From Gentiana macrophylla (taxonomy: Eukaryota > Streptophyta > Magnoliopsida > Gentianales > Gentianaceae), in assembly GCA_026214975.1 (NCBI GenBank), contig JAOBSW010000372.1:1-64000 (forward strand): a DNA stretch of 64,000 nt. The letters run 5' to 3'. Under the pieces are notes generated by a model, which saw only the letters and a program-made list of their open reading frames with translations, was not told the DNA's origin and searched no databases. Below, in pieces: positions 46,776 through 58,157 of this stretch. A program made the translations under genes and the position numbers. The stretch's first letter is position 1, and each line of letters begins with the position of its first letter.

Positions 46776-48180
46776 CGAGTTGCAAGGAAAAGCTCACGGT
46801 TGGATATGTGTTAGATAAGAATGGCAATCTTTGGTACCAGGATCGTTTGTGTGTGCCTAAGGTTGGTGATTTAAACACAGAGAGTCATGGAAGAGGCACA
46901 TAGGATTGCTTTCGCAGATTCATCCAGAGCTACTAAAATGTACTGAGACTTGAAGGAAAGGTTTTGGTGGCCTCGATGAAACCGAGATAGCCAAGTTCGT
47001 TGCAGAGTGTGATACTTGCGGAAGGTTAAAGCGGAACATAGAAGACCGGGAGGAATGCTTAAGCCATTGGATATCCAGAATGGAAGTGGGATAAGATCAC
47101 TATGGACTTTATCACCGGTTTACCTAAGGCGAGGCGGTAATGATGCGATTTGGGTGATTGTGGATAGATTGACCAAATCCGCTCATTTCTTACCATATAA
47201 GGTCGATATGCCCTGAAGAAAATGACGACACTATACTTGGATAATATAGTGAAGTTACACGGAGTACCTATCTCGATAGTTTCGGATCGTGATTCGAGGT
47301 TCGTCAGTCGGTTTGGAAAAGTTTACAAGCAGCTTTTGGAACCAAGTTGGATTTGAGTACGGCCTTTCATCCTCAGACTGATGGACAATCTGAGAGAACC
47401 ATCCAAACACTTGAAGATATGTTGAGAGCTTGTGTGTTGGAAGTAGGTGGATCATGGGATGATTACCTACCGGTAGCGGAGTTTGCTTACAACAACGGTT
47501 ATCATGCAAGTATTGGCATGCCACCGTTTGAAGCATTATATGGAAGAAGATGTAGAACACCGCTGTTTTGGGATGAAGTCGGGGAAAGACAAATCACCGG
47601 GCCAGAATTGGTTGAGCAAGCTAAAGAAAGGGTTCAATTTGGTCAAGAAGAATCTGGCGGCTCTCAAGATAGACGTAAGAGTTGGGCGATGTTAGAAGGA
47701 GACCTCTTGAGTTTGAAGTTGGTGAAAGAGTTTACCTACGAGCTTCACCAATGAAGGGAGTGAAACGTTTTGGACAAAAAGGAAAGCTAAGCCACAGTAC
47801 GTTGGACCTTTTGAGATTCTAGAAAGAATTGGACCTTTGGCTTACTGGACTCAAGTTACGTAATCCATGTCGAGAGTCCACACGCGTGTTTCATGTCTCA
47901 ATGTTAAAGAAGTGTTTGACCAAGACGGATATTGAGACTCATCGTTGATCCGGTCTCCAGGATAATCTTTCAGATGCGATGAGACACCGACTGTAATTTT
48001 GGACGGAAGGAAAAGATGATTAAGAGACGGTTGATTCCTTTAGTTTCGTGCAATGGAGCAATCATTCACCGGATGAAGCTACTTGGGAAGTTGAGGACGA
48101 TATGATCGCGAGTTCCCAGATTTTATGGACTTACCGTGTATGTTTTAAGTTTCGAGACGAAACTCCTTAAGGTGGGGAAG
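46776..48180 (+). pseudogene. Tekay-like integrase and tail, right arm
   Basis: Plus strand: VKAEHRRPGGMLKPLDIQNG, DFITGLP-type start (first D), [20 protein letters not shown] (47016-47216), [20 protein letters not shown] (catalytic E), EVGGSWDDYLPVAEFAYNNG and PFEALYGRRCRTPLFWDEVG (47347-47754), VFHVSMLKKCLTK, and EATWEVEDD near 48076. GGTGGGGAAGAA just before 48183 is the polypurine tract. Broken at many points by 1-2 base indels relative to the left arm. Confidence 0.85.
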
Positions 48181-48182
48181 AA

Positions 48183-50340
48183 TGTAATATTCGATTTTCG
48201 GAAAAGCGAGACGTGTCATTTTGCGAAAATGAAATATTGGGTTCGGTTCCTTTTATTCGAGTTTAAGTATTTGTTAAATTATATATGTATATTTCAAATA
48301 TATATATGTATATAGTTAAGGAAGATAATAAGATCTTTATCCTTTTTTGGGATTTATCTTATTATAAAGGAAGATAATAAGATCTTTATCCTTTTTTGGG
48401 ATTTATCTTATTATAAAGGAAGATAATAAGATCTTTATCCTTTTTTGGGATTTATCTTATTATAAAGGAAGATAATAAGATCTTTATCCTTTTTTTGGGA
48501 TTTATCTTATTATAAAGGAAGATAATAAGATCTCTATCTTTTTTGGGATTTTCTATTTAAGAAGAATAAATCCCCACAATTCTTATAACCTATTAGAAAT
48601 CAGATTTTTCTCCACCTCCTTATACTCTCTCTGCGTGTGTGAGCCAAAAATTAGGCCGAGAGTTTTTCAATCGGTTGTTAAAGCAATTCTTGACGGTTTT
48701 CAGATCGAGTAGAAATACCGGAATCGCTGTGAAGAAGGCAACGCTTTGATTGCGCAAAGTTGAAGCTTTGATAAGAGAAAGATCGGTTTTAGCCGCTTTG
48801 CTTTCACGAGTTTTCTTTGTTGGAATAAGCTTGTTAAAGGTAAGAAGCTCTTCCTACAATCTAACCGTGGTTTAGAGTAGAATAGATCATGTTTTGGATG
48901 CATATTGCATCAAGTTTTAAGCTTAGATGATGTTTAAGGACTAAGTTTTGTTTTGGATCTTAAAAGACATGTTTCACTGCTTGTTTTACGCTATAATTCA
49001 TGTGCAAGATGTTTAGATTCGAGTAGAGACCGTTAAGGGGTTGGAAAACAGGTTTTAGGGCTTTTTTTGCACGTAGATGCGACGCATTGGCTAGTAAATG
49101 CGCGCACGCATTCTCGATCTGAGATTGCTTAGAATAGTCTGCGTAGAGGATGCGCGACGCATTCCGTGAGTAATGCGCACGCATTGCCCCGATTTCTATG
49201 TAATGTTGTTTTAAGCTATGTTTTGAATTTTAAACCTTAATTCATGATTAAATAACACTAATTAAATATGAACAAGCCCGATTGAGTTTCGATTCGTTCG
49301 ATTAAAACACCGAATGTACTCTTAAAGGAGTTGAAGTTCGGATCCGTCGGAAAGGGCATGAAAGGGCTTGTGCTTTGATGAACTAGGGTTCATCAATGTC
49401 TGTGTAATTGATAGGATGTGATGTCTAGTTGTCTAAGTGAGGGAGTAGAGCTGATAAGGGAGTATTATTCTGAAAACACTTAGGTGACTAGTTAATTCAC
49501 ATTAATAATTACATAAGTGTAGTAAAAGCTAAAACGTCATCTATTCTTGGTTAGGCAATCGATTCAAATCGGCGATGTGATACGCTCATAAAAGGTGGAC
49601 AACGCCATCGGCTCAAAAGGTGAAGGGTAGTGGAGGAAATCCATCGAACGTATATGCATACCGGGAGATCCCGGGACTACCGTGCTAATCACCGTAGTTG
49701 GCAAGTATATCTCGTGGTGGAATTTTCACCATGCATTGTGTCCTTGAGTAATGATGTAACAAAGATAAGCTAAGTTAGAACGTATAGTCACGACGGTCGA
49801 TGGGCATGTAGTGAACCCTAGATCGAGTCGGTCTCGAGAAGGCAAATCTTTTAATAATAAACCTTAATTATATTGTAGCTTCTACTTTTACTTTGTAGAC
49901 ATCAGTCTTACCTCAAATGCATGTTTATTTATGTGTTTGGGGAGAGAAGATTAACAGTAAATGATGAGTTCGAGGAACTTTGATGACGACGACGTTTGAT
50001 GACGCTTTGAGTTGAAGACTTTGATTAATTATTATTCATTTCTTTATTTATTTCTAGATTTGGATTATTATTGGATTTTGTAGTTTACTTTTTAAGATTT
50101 TGGAATTCAGATCGCTTTTTGGGATTCGTTGGTTTTGTTTTGGATGTAATAACTTTACATTTCCTCTCTAGTTCTTGAATTTCTATTCGAGATGTTTGAA
50201 AAAATTACCCCAGTCTTTTTAACTTGTTTCTTTTATTCGACACGACGTAAAGAGGCGCTTACGTGTAATATTATTTATTTAATATTACGCGTCTTAACGC
50301 TTCGATTTCCTGATAATGACTTCGGTGTCTGAATCGCTGC
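48183..50340 (+). repeat. Tekay-like LTR, right arm
   Basis: Begins TGTAATATTCGATTTTCGG and is the reverse-complement partner of 41291-43431, including the tandem array at 48318-48545 and the GCGCACGCATT patch near 49080-49190. The outer end is diverged, so its last base is uncertain. Confidence 0.83.
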
Positions 50341-50528
50341 TATCAATAACCGATTATATTTCTTACCCATTATTATTTGTATAACGATTGTATTACATGT
50401 CGTCTCTTATAAATACTTACGGAGTAACTATGTACAATGAATTTCATCGTGTTTATTCCATATAATTAAACCATTTCGTTGGATTTTATTTCCGCAACAG
50501 AAACGTGTGTGTTTGTTTGTTTGTTTTT

Positions 50529-50563
<35 letters not shown>

Positions 50564-51167
50564 TAATTCTTTTCTTTGAGGAGTTAACCCTTATTGTTTA
50601 ACAGCCAGTCCATGTATTTTTTTTTGGCTCACGGTATTGCCAAGACAATAATCGGTATTACCAAGAAAAATACCACATAGTCCAAAGAATGTTGAAGTAT
50701 AAATTGCCCCGACATTAACAAAAAAAAAAAAAAAAAAAAAAAGAAGCCTTGGCAATACCAATTTTTTAGGGTGCTAGTCCATGCATTTGAAATGACATTC
50801 ATAAATCATAATTATACAAAATATAGAATAATCTAATTAGAATACAAAGAAAAAATAAAGTTTAACCGATAAATTTTTAATGTACAACCTTCGTCTAAAA
50901 ATGTAATTCCAATTAGTTTTTTAGTTTTGTTCCATAATACAAGTCTCTTTAGATAATCAAGGAAGAATTTATTACATTTTTCTCCTTTTATCAACTATTT
51001 AGTATTTACTCATCAACTTTTCGCTACTTTGTATTAATAATATTCAAATGTTATTTTAGATTTTTTTATCAAAATTAATTGCACATAACTAATTTAACTA
51101 AATTTCTTTTTTTTTGTTGAGAAATTTAACTAAATTTCTTAATATGTGTGATGATGATGCTGAATAA
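50341..51167. other. Spacer with homopolymer tracts and a small inverted repeat
   Basis: AT-rich. Contains a 33-base T run (50530-50562), an A run near 50720-50741 and, between about 50632 and 50762, GGTATTGCCAAGA facing CTTGGCAATACC, which may be the ends of a small MITE. No gene is seen. Confidence 0.45.
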
Positions 51168-51676
51168 TGTACCACCGGTAAAACAGGGCCACATGTAATC
51201 TAAGGGTGAGTTTGGAGGAAGAATATGCAAGGCCAAGACTGATAAAGATGGTATTTTTGGTGTTATATTACCGAGTCAAGAACGTATCTTGGATCGCTTA
51301 CGTATCTCATGTAATGTCCCGGAATCGCCTCACGTAGTTTCTGAGCTATGTATTTATAGGCACATGTCTTCTTCCGCCTCTAAACTTAGGCGGTTTGGTC
51401 TATTGACATAAATACCCCTTTAATGGGCCTTGACCCCTTGTCCAAGTAACCAGTTTGGTGGTGGGCCTGGGAACCTGGACTGGAGGCCTTGGTCTCGACT
51501 CGATGCATACCGACATGGGTGATTGAGGTGGGACACTTGCAGAATCTGCCGGTTGCTGCGGTCTTCACTGGTAGGTCTCGTATTCGATCCGATATGTATA
51601 ATTAACACATACTTTTCTACATCCAGCTGAACCAATCAGATTATTCCACGTGGAGGGGTGAAATTCCGTATCGTCA
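51168..51676 (-). repeat. Tat-like 3' LTR (left copy)
   Basis: Starts TGTACCACCGGTAAAACAGG on plus and ends TATCGTCA. Next to it, TAAGCCCCCCAGATC (51677-51691) is the reverse of the polypurine tract. Confidence 0.88.
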
Positions 51677-52092
51677 TAAGCCCCCCAGATCGGAGGGAAG
51701 CTCGTCTCGAGTGCTGATGTCGGATCTGAAAATTTGAATAATCTTTTCGACGCACGGCCTTTTTGGCGGGAATACGGCCGTCCCTCTAGTCGTTTCTAGT
51801 CGTCGTAGGATGACGCATCTGCACTCGCATTAATGTGCGCATGAATCTAAGCGTTTTCATTGGTCCACGCGGGATTCTCGCTCCTTGATTTCGCGTTTTC
51901 ACCCTATAATCGCTTCAAATCTTGCCCTTTCAAATCATTTTGAGATTTGCAAGCATATAAGAAACTCAAGACCACGAAGCCTCTTATTTGCCATTCTTTC
52001 TCTCGCTTTATCCTGAAAAACACAAGTAAGCCCTAATTTACTCAAATTTTCTCTGCTATCTTGTTTTTGTTTATTGCATCTTTCCTAGTTCC
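51677..52092 (+). promoter_or_regulatory. Probable promoter and leader of the antisense gene
   Basis: Between the 3' LTR and the antisense ATG at 52093 there is GCATATAAGAAACTC (51953-51967), a good plant TATA context, followed by a pyrimidine-rich leader. It would drive transcription on plus, opposite to the element's own direction. Confidence 0.5.
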
Positions 52093-54205
52093 ATGTCTAG
52101 TAGTGAGAGCGATTCTCAAAATAGGGAAGAACTTGTTGTGATAGAAGAAGAATCAGTGAAAGGGCGATTTCTCGAGGCACCAATTGCTTCCGTGAAAGGG
52201 TTGCCGGAGAAGAAGAAGAGAGGAGGAGAAGAAGAATCGTCTTCTCGACCCACGCCAAGCGTAAACTAGGATGAAAGGTCAAGGACCTTATGGTCGCATA
52301 TCCGACCTTACCCAAGAAAAAGCCAAAGCCGCTTGTCTTCGAGCACGGCATTCCCTACTCATCCGAAAACATCAGAGTATCTCAGGGGAACCATCAATAT
52401 GCCTGCGATCCTCCTTATGGTTTCTGTGCCATTTATGAGGCACAACTGAAAGAGGGGTTAAGGTATCCCTTCGATCCGTCCCTCATTGAAGTTCTTCGGC
52501 ACTACCAGATCTGCGTTACTCAGCTCTCTCCAAACGGGGTCAGGAGCGTCATGGGCTTCGTGTTGGCGTTTCGGATCGCCAAAGTCGAATTCATTGTCCG
52601 ACTATTCCGATAGTACTATGCCATCCAAGGCCTGCAAGATGCAGGATGGTATACCTTCCAGAGACGTCCCTTAGTGCCGGAGTTTGTGAGAAGAGTAACC
52701 TCGTCCCAAGGTGAATGTAAACCACATTTCTTTTTCATCCGACTCGGGCTGGATGATATCGATATCCGGACCTGGTACAAAAGGCCCAAGAAAATGCATG
52801 ATAGGCTCGACTCCGATGTCCCTCGCACGTGTAAGGTTCTCGAGAGGGTTTATCCCGATGTCGCGACTCGCAACCTACATTCTCTGTACCCCTTTGCTGA
52901 TGTCGAGACGGCAGGCCCAGGTGCCTATCTGGAACTTGACGAAGACGTTCGAGTTTTGTGTAGGATATTTATTCACTCTGTCGAGTTGTTACACTTTCTA
53001 TTTTTCTTTTTCTGTATTCGTTTCTGTTTTTGACGGTGTACTAATGTCGATTTATCTCTGTTTGCAGTGGAGCACTTTTCAAAGTTAGAGGCATTGGGTA
53101 AGATGCCTGACCCCAAGAAGACGGACCCCAAAAAGATCCAAGAGCTGGCTGGTATCAGGTCGAAGAAGCCAGCGTCAGGTGCCATAATCTCTGGGGGCCA
53201 GAGGACCCCGGCCCGATCTTCTACCCCTATATCGACATCTGACATTCTTAGAGATCAACCCGATGAGGCTAGGGTGATCGAGCAGGTCGAAGAGAACCTT
53301 ACCCCGAGGAAACGTCAGAAAACAACCGAGGTGCGGCATGGGGTCGGGAAGGAAACTCGTAACCTTGCTCCGCCAAACTCCACCGACCCGATCCCTGGAA
53401 GGAGTGTGGCGGAGATGGAAGCCATGACTCCGGAAGAGCTGCATGACTTCATCATGAAAAGCCATCGAGCTGTAAGTCTTCCTTTCATTTCCCTTGTAGC
53501 TTCGGGATTTTCGTCTATTTCCGATATTAAGAGTGCTCTTCTTTGCAGACTCGGCTTGCGACTAAAGTGGCCCTGAACAGAATCGAGTCCCCCTCAGCAG
53601 CTTTGGAGGAACAGAAAGAGACCATCGCCAGACTGACCTCCGACATCGAGAAGCAGAAGGCCAAGGTGAGCAAGTTTGGATGATCGACGCCAGCGTCAAG
53701 CCGAGTCCGACTCGCAACGGCGCGAGACGATCTGTCCAAAGCGCATAAAGATATATCCGACAGGGATGTCGAGCTATCGAAGGTAAGGTCGGAGCTTGAT
53801 CAAACAAAAAATGAGTTGGCTGGATCTATCAAAGCTCGAGACGACCTTCAGCTCGAGGTTGATAGCGTCACGACCCGTCTAGAGGCGGCTAAAAAGGATT
53901 TCCTGACATCTGATTCCCTCAAGAATGACTTGGCACTGCTGATGACTCAGGCCATGAAGGGGGGATTCTCGAATGCGCTGGATCAGGTCAAGATGGTCGT
54001 CCCTGACTTTGAAGTTTCAAGCATCGAAAAGGCATATTTGTACGATCCAGAGGCCATTCCCAGATATGGTCGATAAATAACAGACTTCAAAGCTGGCGTG
54101 TCTCTTTATGACAAGTATGTGGTCCCTGCCTTGGAGGGAGACGGTGAAAGGGATCTCGAGTCGGAAACTCTAGCCGATCCCAACGCCAACCAGTCTGCTG
54201 CCTGA
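52093..54205 (+). pseudogene. Spliced antisense gene of the Tat element (Transposase_28 / 'putative gypsy type transposon' family)
   Basis: Three exons on plus: 52093-52959, 53068-53471 and 53549-54205. Junctions are GT-AG and keep phase (GTAGGA...TTTGCAG; GTAAGT...TTTGCAG). Exon 1 carries the family core: DPPYGFCAIYEAQLKEGLRY, PFDPSLIEVLRHYQICVTQL, GFVLAFRIAK and, after a stop, CKPHFFFIRLGLDD (PF04195-like). Exon 2 is basic/Ser-rich with TPRKRQK and GRSVAEMEAMTPEELHDFI. Exon 3 is a long coiled coil (EEQKETIARLTSDIEKQKAK, LSKVRSELDQTKNELAGSI). Frames break near 52270, at 52613, near 53680 and at 54076. Antisense genes at this place are known from Tat relatives such as Grande and Retand; their function is unknown. 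Confidence 0.8.
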
Positions 54206-55073
54206 TCTTATTTCTTGTTATTTTTTGAACAATCTAATTCGATCTGGTTGTAACAATTTTTATCGATCTTGTGTTGAACCTTTTGCTTCGATTTGATTGT
54301 ATAACTTTTATTTGTCTGGGTATGCTTTTGGTCGAGTCGAATCTGTGATTCGATCTCTAAAACTGTTTAATTTTGCATCTTGATTTTTGAATCTCGATAT
54401 ATGCTTTTCCATTGAATTTTTTTCTCGTTGTTGATTACTTGTCTAGTGTGTAGTCTTTTTCGACTTAATTCCCTTGCAAAAGGTGCCTTGTGGGGTGTAG
54501 TCCTTTGGACTTAATTCCTCTATGGCCCCTCGAAGTGTAGTATGAGTACATGAATCGTGATACACTTGGGTCTGAGTCGACCTAGCACTGTACTGCCTTA
54601 TCGGCTTGACTTGGCTTTTTGGTCGGAGATCGAATTAAGAAACCCTCACTCGACTGTCGCATATCGTGGTGCTTATGATCTGGTCGAGTTAGGTATCCAT
54701 CATGGGATCTTCCGACCGCCTCTCATCGTGGCTTATTGGCAGGTCGGGAGTGATGTAAGCTCCTTCAGTGACTTGGCTTTTTTCACTGTTTTATTTTAAC
54801 TCCATCGTGTGGAGGGCTTGCAGATCGGAGGTGATATAAGCATTGTCAGTGACTTGGCTTTTTTCACTGTTTTATGTTAACTCCATCGTGTCGAGGAATT
54901 GGTGTTGTGGTCGAATTTTGTGCTTTTTCTTCTTCTGCCCCCATTTTCTTTTTTTATATGATCTTGCAAGTATAGAATAACTAAAAAAAAATAAAATTGC
55001 TTGGATAAAGAGCATTGAAATCAAATGGCATATCGACTCGTTACAAATAATTAAGAAAGTAAAGTTGCAAACG
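54206..55073. other. Spacer between the convergent antisense gene and pol, with an 81-bp tandem duplication
   Basis: Two copies of an 81-bp unit stand at 54741-54821 and 54822-54902, sharing AGTGACTTGGCTTTTTTCAC and TAACTCCATCGTGT. A shorter imperfect pair lies at 54450-54520 (TGTAGTCYTTTNGACTTAATTCC). The two transcription units converge here. No coding sequence. Confidence 0.7.
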
Positions 55074-56212
55074 TCATAGAGTGAACAAACAGTTTAAACA
55101 TAATATTTTCTGAGGTTGGTGGCGTGCCAAGTGATACGATCCCTTAGGATGCACCTTCAGAATTTTATAGGGACCTTTCCAATTCAGCTCTAGCTTGCCT
55201 ATTGGGTCTTGCCTGCTGGCTTCATTCTTCCTCAACACGAGATCTCCTACTTGGAAGTATTTATATTTCACTCTCGCATTGTAATACTGTGAGATATTTC
55301 TTTTATAATTGGCCATTCGATGTGCAGCAATCTCCCTTCTCTCTTCGACGTTGTCTTTTTCTAGCCTCAGATCAACAGCATTTTTCTCGACATCGTAGGC
55401 CAAAATTCGAGGCGATGCTAGCCCTATCTCTGCAGGTATCACTGCTTCGCATCCATAAGTCATGGCAAATGGAGTCTCATGCGTGGCCGAATTGGGTGCT
55501 GTTCGATACGACCACAGAATGCTTGGTAACTGAGCTGCCCAATCCCGACCTTCATCTTCTAACCGCTTGATCAAGCCAAATTTAATCTGCTGTTTGTCTG
55601 CTCGACTGCCCATTGATCGAGGTCGGGCCATCAAGTCGTTCTATGCTCGATCTTGTACTCTTTGAGCCAATCCTGCACTCTGTCATCCAGAAATTGAGTT
55701 CCATTATCCGAGATCAGATACTTCGGAATTCCAAACCTGCACAAAATATTTTCCCATAGAAATTTTTTGATGGTCTGAGCCCTGATGTCGGTAAGAGCTT
55801 TGGCTTCGACCCACTTCGTGAAGTAATCAACTGCGACCACAACATATTTGAAATTACCCGGAGCTCGAGGTAAAGGCCCGACTATATCGACCCCCCACTC
55901 ATCGAACGGCCATACCGATTCGATGGCGTTCATCTCCTGTGCTTGCTGGTGTGTCACCACATCATGCACTTGACAAGCCCTGCATCTTATCACCAATCGA
56001 TTGACATCCTTTTGCATGGATGGCCAAAAATAACCGGCTAGTTTACATTTTCTTGCCAACATTCGAGCTCCGCAATGATTACCACAAACTCCTCGATGTA
56101 TCTCTTCAAGAAGATAGGCCCCCTCTTCTTCCGATGCGCATCCCATCCAAGGTGTTACAAACGATTTTCGATAAAGGACATAGTCAAATAGAGCATACCT
56201 GGAGGCTTGCAA
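55074..56212 (-). pseudogene. Tat-like integrase
   Basis: Minus frames 55631-56212 and 55074-55634: EIHRGVCGNHCGARMLARK (HH), RCRACQVHDV (CC), WGVDIVGPLPRA (first D), YLISDNGTQFLDDRVQDWL (second D). The E block (AVEQTN) is in the third frame near 55600, between the two frames. Then IKRLEDEGRDWAAQLPSILW, YRTAPNSATHETPFAMTYGC and QVGDLVLRKNEASRQDPIGK. The catalytic residues are all present but the frame shifts at about 55630. Confidence 0.88.
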
Positions 56213-57395
56213 ATGGATTTTTTACGGCTTGAGACTTGTCGACGGGAGAATTCCATCTTTCAAGTACTGAGCTATAGGTCCATCCATGTCGATCCTTGGG
56301 TAACCGGTTGTACATCGACCTCGTTGTAGAGCTTTTTCGCTAACATTTCTACCGTAACCTTCCTTTTCATTTGAAATTCGATGCGAAGTTTAGACAAAGC
56401 ATCGCCCGTTTGTTTTCGCTCACGAGGTACTGCTCGATATAAACCGTCTTGAACTTCGATATCAACCCCGAACAACTTTCAAATAATTCTTCATGGATTC
56501 CTCTTTGGCTTCATACTACGCCTCGTATGTGATTTACTATGAAGTGAGAATCACTATACACCAGGAGATTCTCGACCCCAACTTCGATGCGACTTCAAAC
56601 CCGTGATCATGGCCTCATACTCGCCGTTGTTGGTGGCCTTGAACTCGAATCAAGCGCGATGAGAACTCTTCTCCTTCGGACTAACCAACAATAACCCGAC
56701 TCCAGCTCTTTCTTTACTTGATGCACCATCGATATGGATGGTCCATTGTTCCTCCGTGATTGTTTTTCCGCTCTAGTTGAATCGATAATCCTCGGCTATG
56801 AAGTCCGCCAAAGCTTGGCCTTTAACAATTTGTGACGAGGTAGAAAATCGTTATCGATATTCACTAACTCGACCACCCATTTTGCTAATCGACCCGATGT
56901 CTCAAAGCTTGGCCATAATTTGCTTTGAGAGGTTGGTCGGTGACCACAAGAATGGGTGTGCTTGAAAATATGGCTTCAACTTCCTTGATGCATGAACCAA
57001 ACTCAATGCTAACTTTTCAAGCAGGGTATACCCGATCTCCGCTCCATGCAATGCTTTACTTACAAAATAGATGGAATCATGTCCCTGGTGCGCTTTCGAA
57101 CCAACATCGCACTTCACGCCTCTTCGCAGATTGCTAGATAAACCGTAGTTTCTCTCCTTCCCGAGGTGAAGATAGTGTTAGAAAATCAGACAAATACTCC
57201 TTCAAATCATCGACGCTTTTCGACATTTCTCATCCCATTGAACGGACTCGCTTTCTTCAATATCTTGAAGAAGCGGTAGGGCCTTTGCTAGCGATATCGA
57301 CAAGAAGCGATTGAGGGCCGCCATCCGACCCGCCAATCGTCTCACGGCATGAATGCCGACGCCACCACTCTTTTCAAGGCGTCTTCATCTAAAGA
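56213..57395 (-). pseudogene. Tat-like RT end and dual RNase H region
   Basis: From 57395 leftward on minus: LAGRMAALNRFLSISLAKAL (RT end/tether), SVQWDEKC, DSIYFVSKALHGAEIGYTLL with EKLALSLVHASRKLKPYFQA (56902-57090, first RNase H). Then a second RNase H domain with FKATNNGEYEAMITGLKSHR (56590-56660) and YRAVPRERKQTGDALSKL (56370-56450). This second, archaeal-type RNase H marks the Tat branch. Frames are broken repeatedly. Confidence 0.82.
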
Positions 57396-57638
57396 CGCTT
57401 AAATGATCTCGCCATGTCTTGGTGGGGTGGAAGGCTGCCGGCCTTCGGGGATCTGGCCATTGCAGTTCAGATCCAGTGGGAACTTCTTGAATCTGGGATG
57501 GAACCCCTGCTGGATCTACATCTGGTGTTCTTCGACCTGCGGGTTCTTACTGTTCGTTGGTTTCTTTCTTGCTGGTGGTGCAATTGCAATATTTTTACCA
57601 ACTCACCGGTAGAGGACCCTCCTTCTAGCGCCAAATAA
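57396..57638 (-). other. Tat-like PBS, leader and deletion junction
   Basis: On minus, TTATTTGGCGCTAGAAGGAG follows the 5' LTR at once (57638 downward); TGGCGCTAG is a PBS-like start but the tRNA is not certain. About 240 bp of leader with an ATG near 57460 leads straight into the RT end at about 57395, so roughly gag, protease and RT core are deleted. Confidence 0.6.
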
Positions 57639-58157
57639 TGTACCACCGGTAAAACAGGGCCACGTGTAATCTAAGGGTGAGTTTGGAGGAAGAATATGCA
57701 AGGCCAAGACTAATAAAGATGGTGTTTTTGGTGTTATATGGCTGAGTCCAAGAATGTATCTTGGATTGCCTCACGATCTGTGTAATGCCCGGGAATCAAG
57801 CTCTACGTAGTTCCCTGAGCTATGTATTTATAAGCACATGTTCTTCTTCCGCCTCTAAACTTGGGCGGTTTGGTCTATTGACATAAATACCCTTTAATGG
57901 CGCCTTGACCCCTTGTCCAAGTAACTCACTGGGTGGTGGGCACAGGAACTGGACTGGAGGCCTTGGTCTCGACTCGATGCATACCGACATGGGTGATCGA
58001 GGTGGGACACTTCTGAATCTGTCGTTCTTTGTTGTGCGGTCTTCACCTGGTAGGTCTCGATTCGATCCGATATGTATAATTAACACAGACTTTTCTACAT
58101 CCAAATTTGGACCAATCAGATTATTCCACGCGTGGAGGGTGAAATCTCAGATCTTCA
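57639..58157 (-). repeat. Tat-like 5' LTR (right copy), upstream of the SHINE gene
   Basis: Colinear with 51168-51676; begins TGTACCACCGGTAAAACAGG and ends near ATCTTCA. Its right end lies 487 bp before the SHINE start codon. Confidence 0.85.

Larger units (their letters stand above)
40473..50340. mobile_element. Palindromic pair of Tekay/Del-like Ty3 retrotransposon 3' halves
   Basis: Left arm (minus): LTR, integrase with chromodomain-like tail, RNase H and RT. Right arm (plus): RNase H, integrase, tail and LTR. Inverted homology begins at about 45402 on the left and 46232 on the right, where both read GGAGATCTTTGATAATTATG, and continues about 4.1 kb outward to the LTR ends. The 0.83-kb centre holds RT from the left copy only. 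Gag, protease, 5' LTRs and PBS are missing from both. Confidence 0.85.
51168..58157 (-). mobile_element. Tat-lineage Ty3/gypsy element, internally deleted, with antisense gene
   Basis: LTRs of about 509 bp (51168-51676) and 519 bp (57639-58157) begin TGTACCACCGG on plus. A PPT (GGGGGGCTTA on minus) adjoins the left LTR and a TGGCGC-type PBS adjoins the right, so the element reads on minus. Pol shows the end of RT, RNase H, a second RNase H with the EYEAMITGL block that defines the Tat branch, and integrase. Gag, protease and most of RT are gone: PBS-leader DNA meets RT end at about 57395. On the opposite strand near the 3' LTR lies a spliced gene (52093-54205). No convincing target duplication was found. 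Confidence 0.88.
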
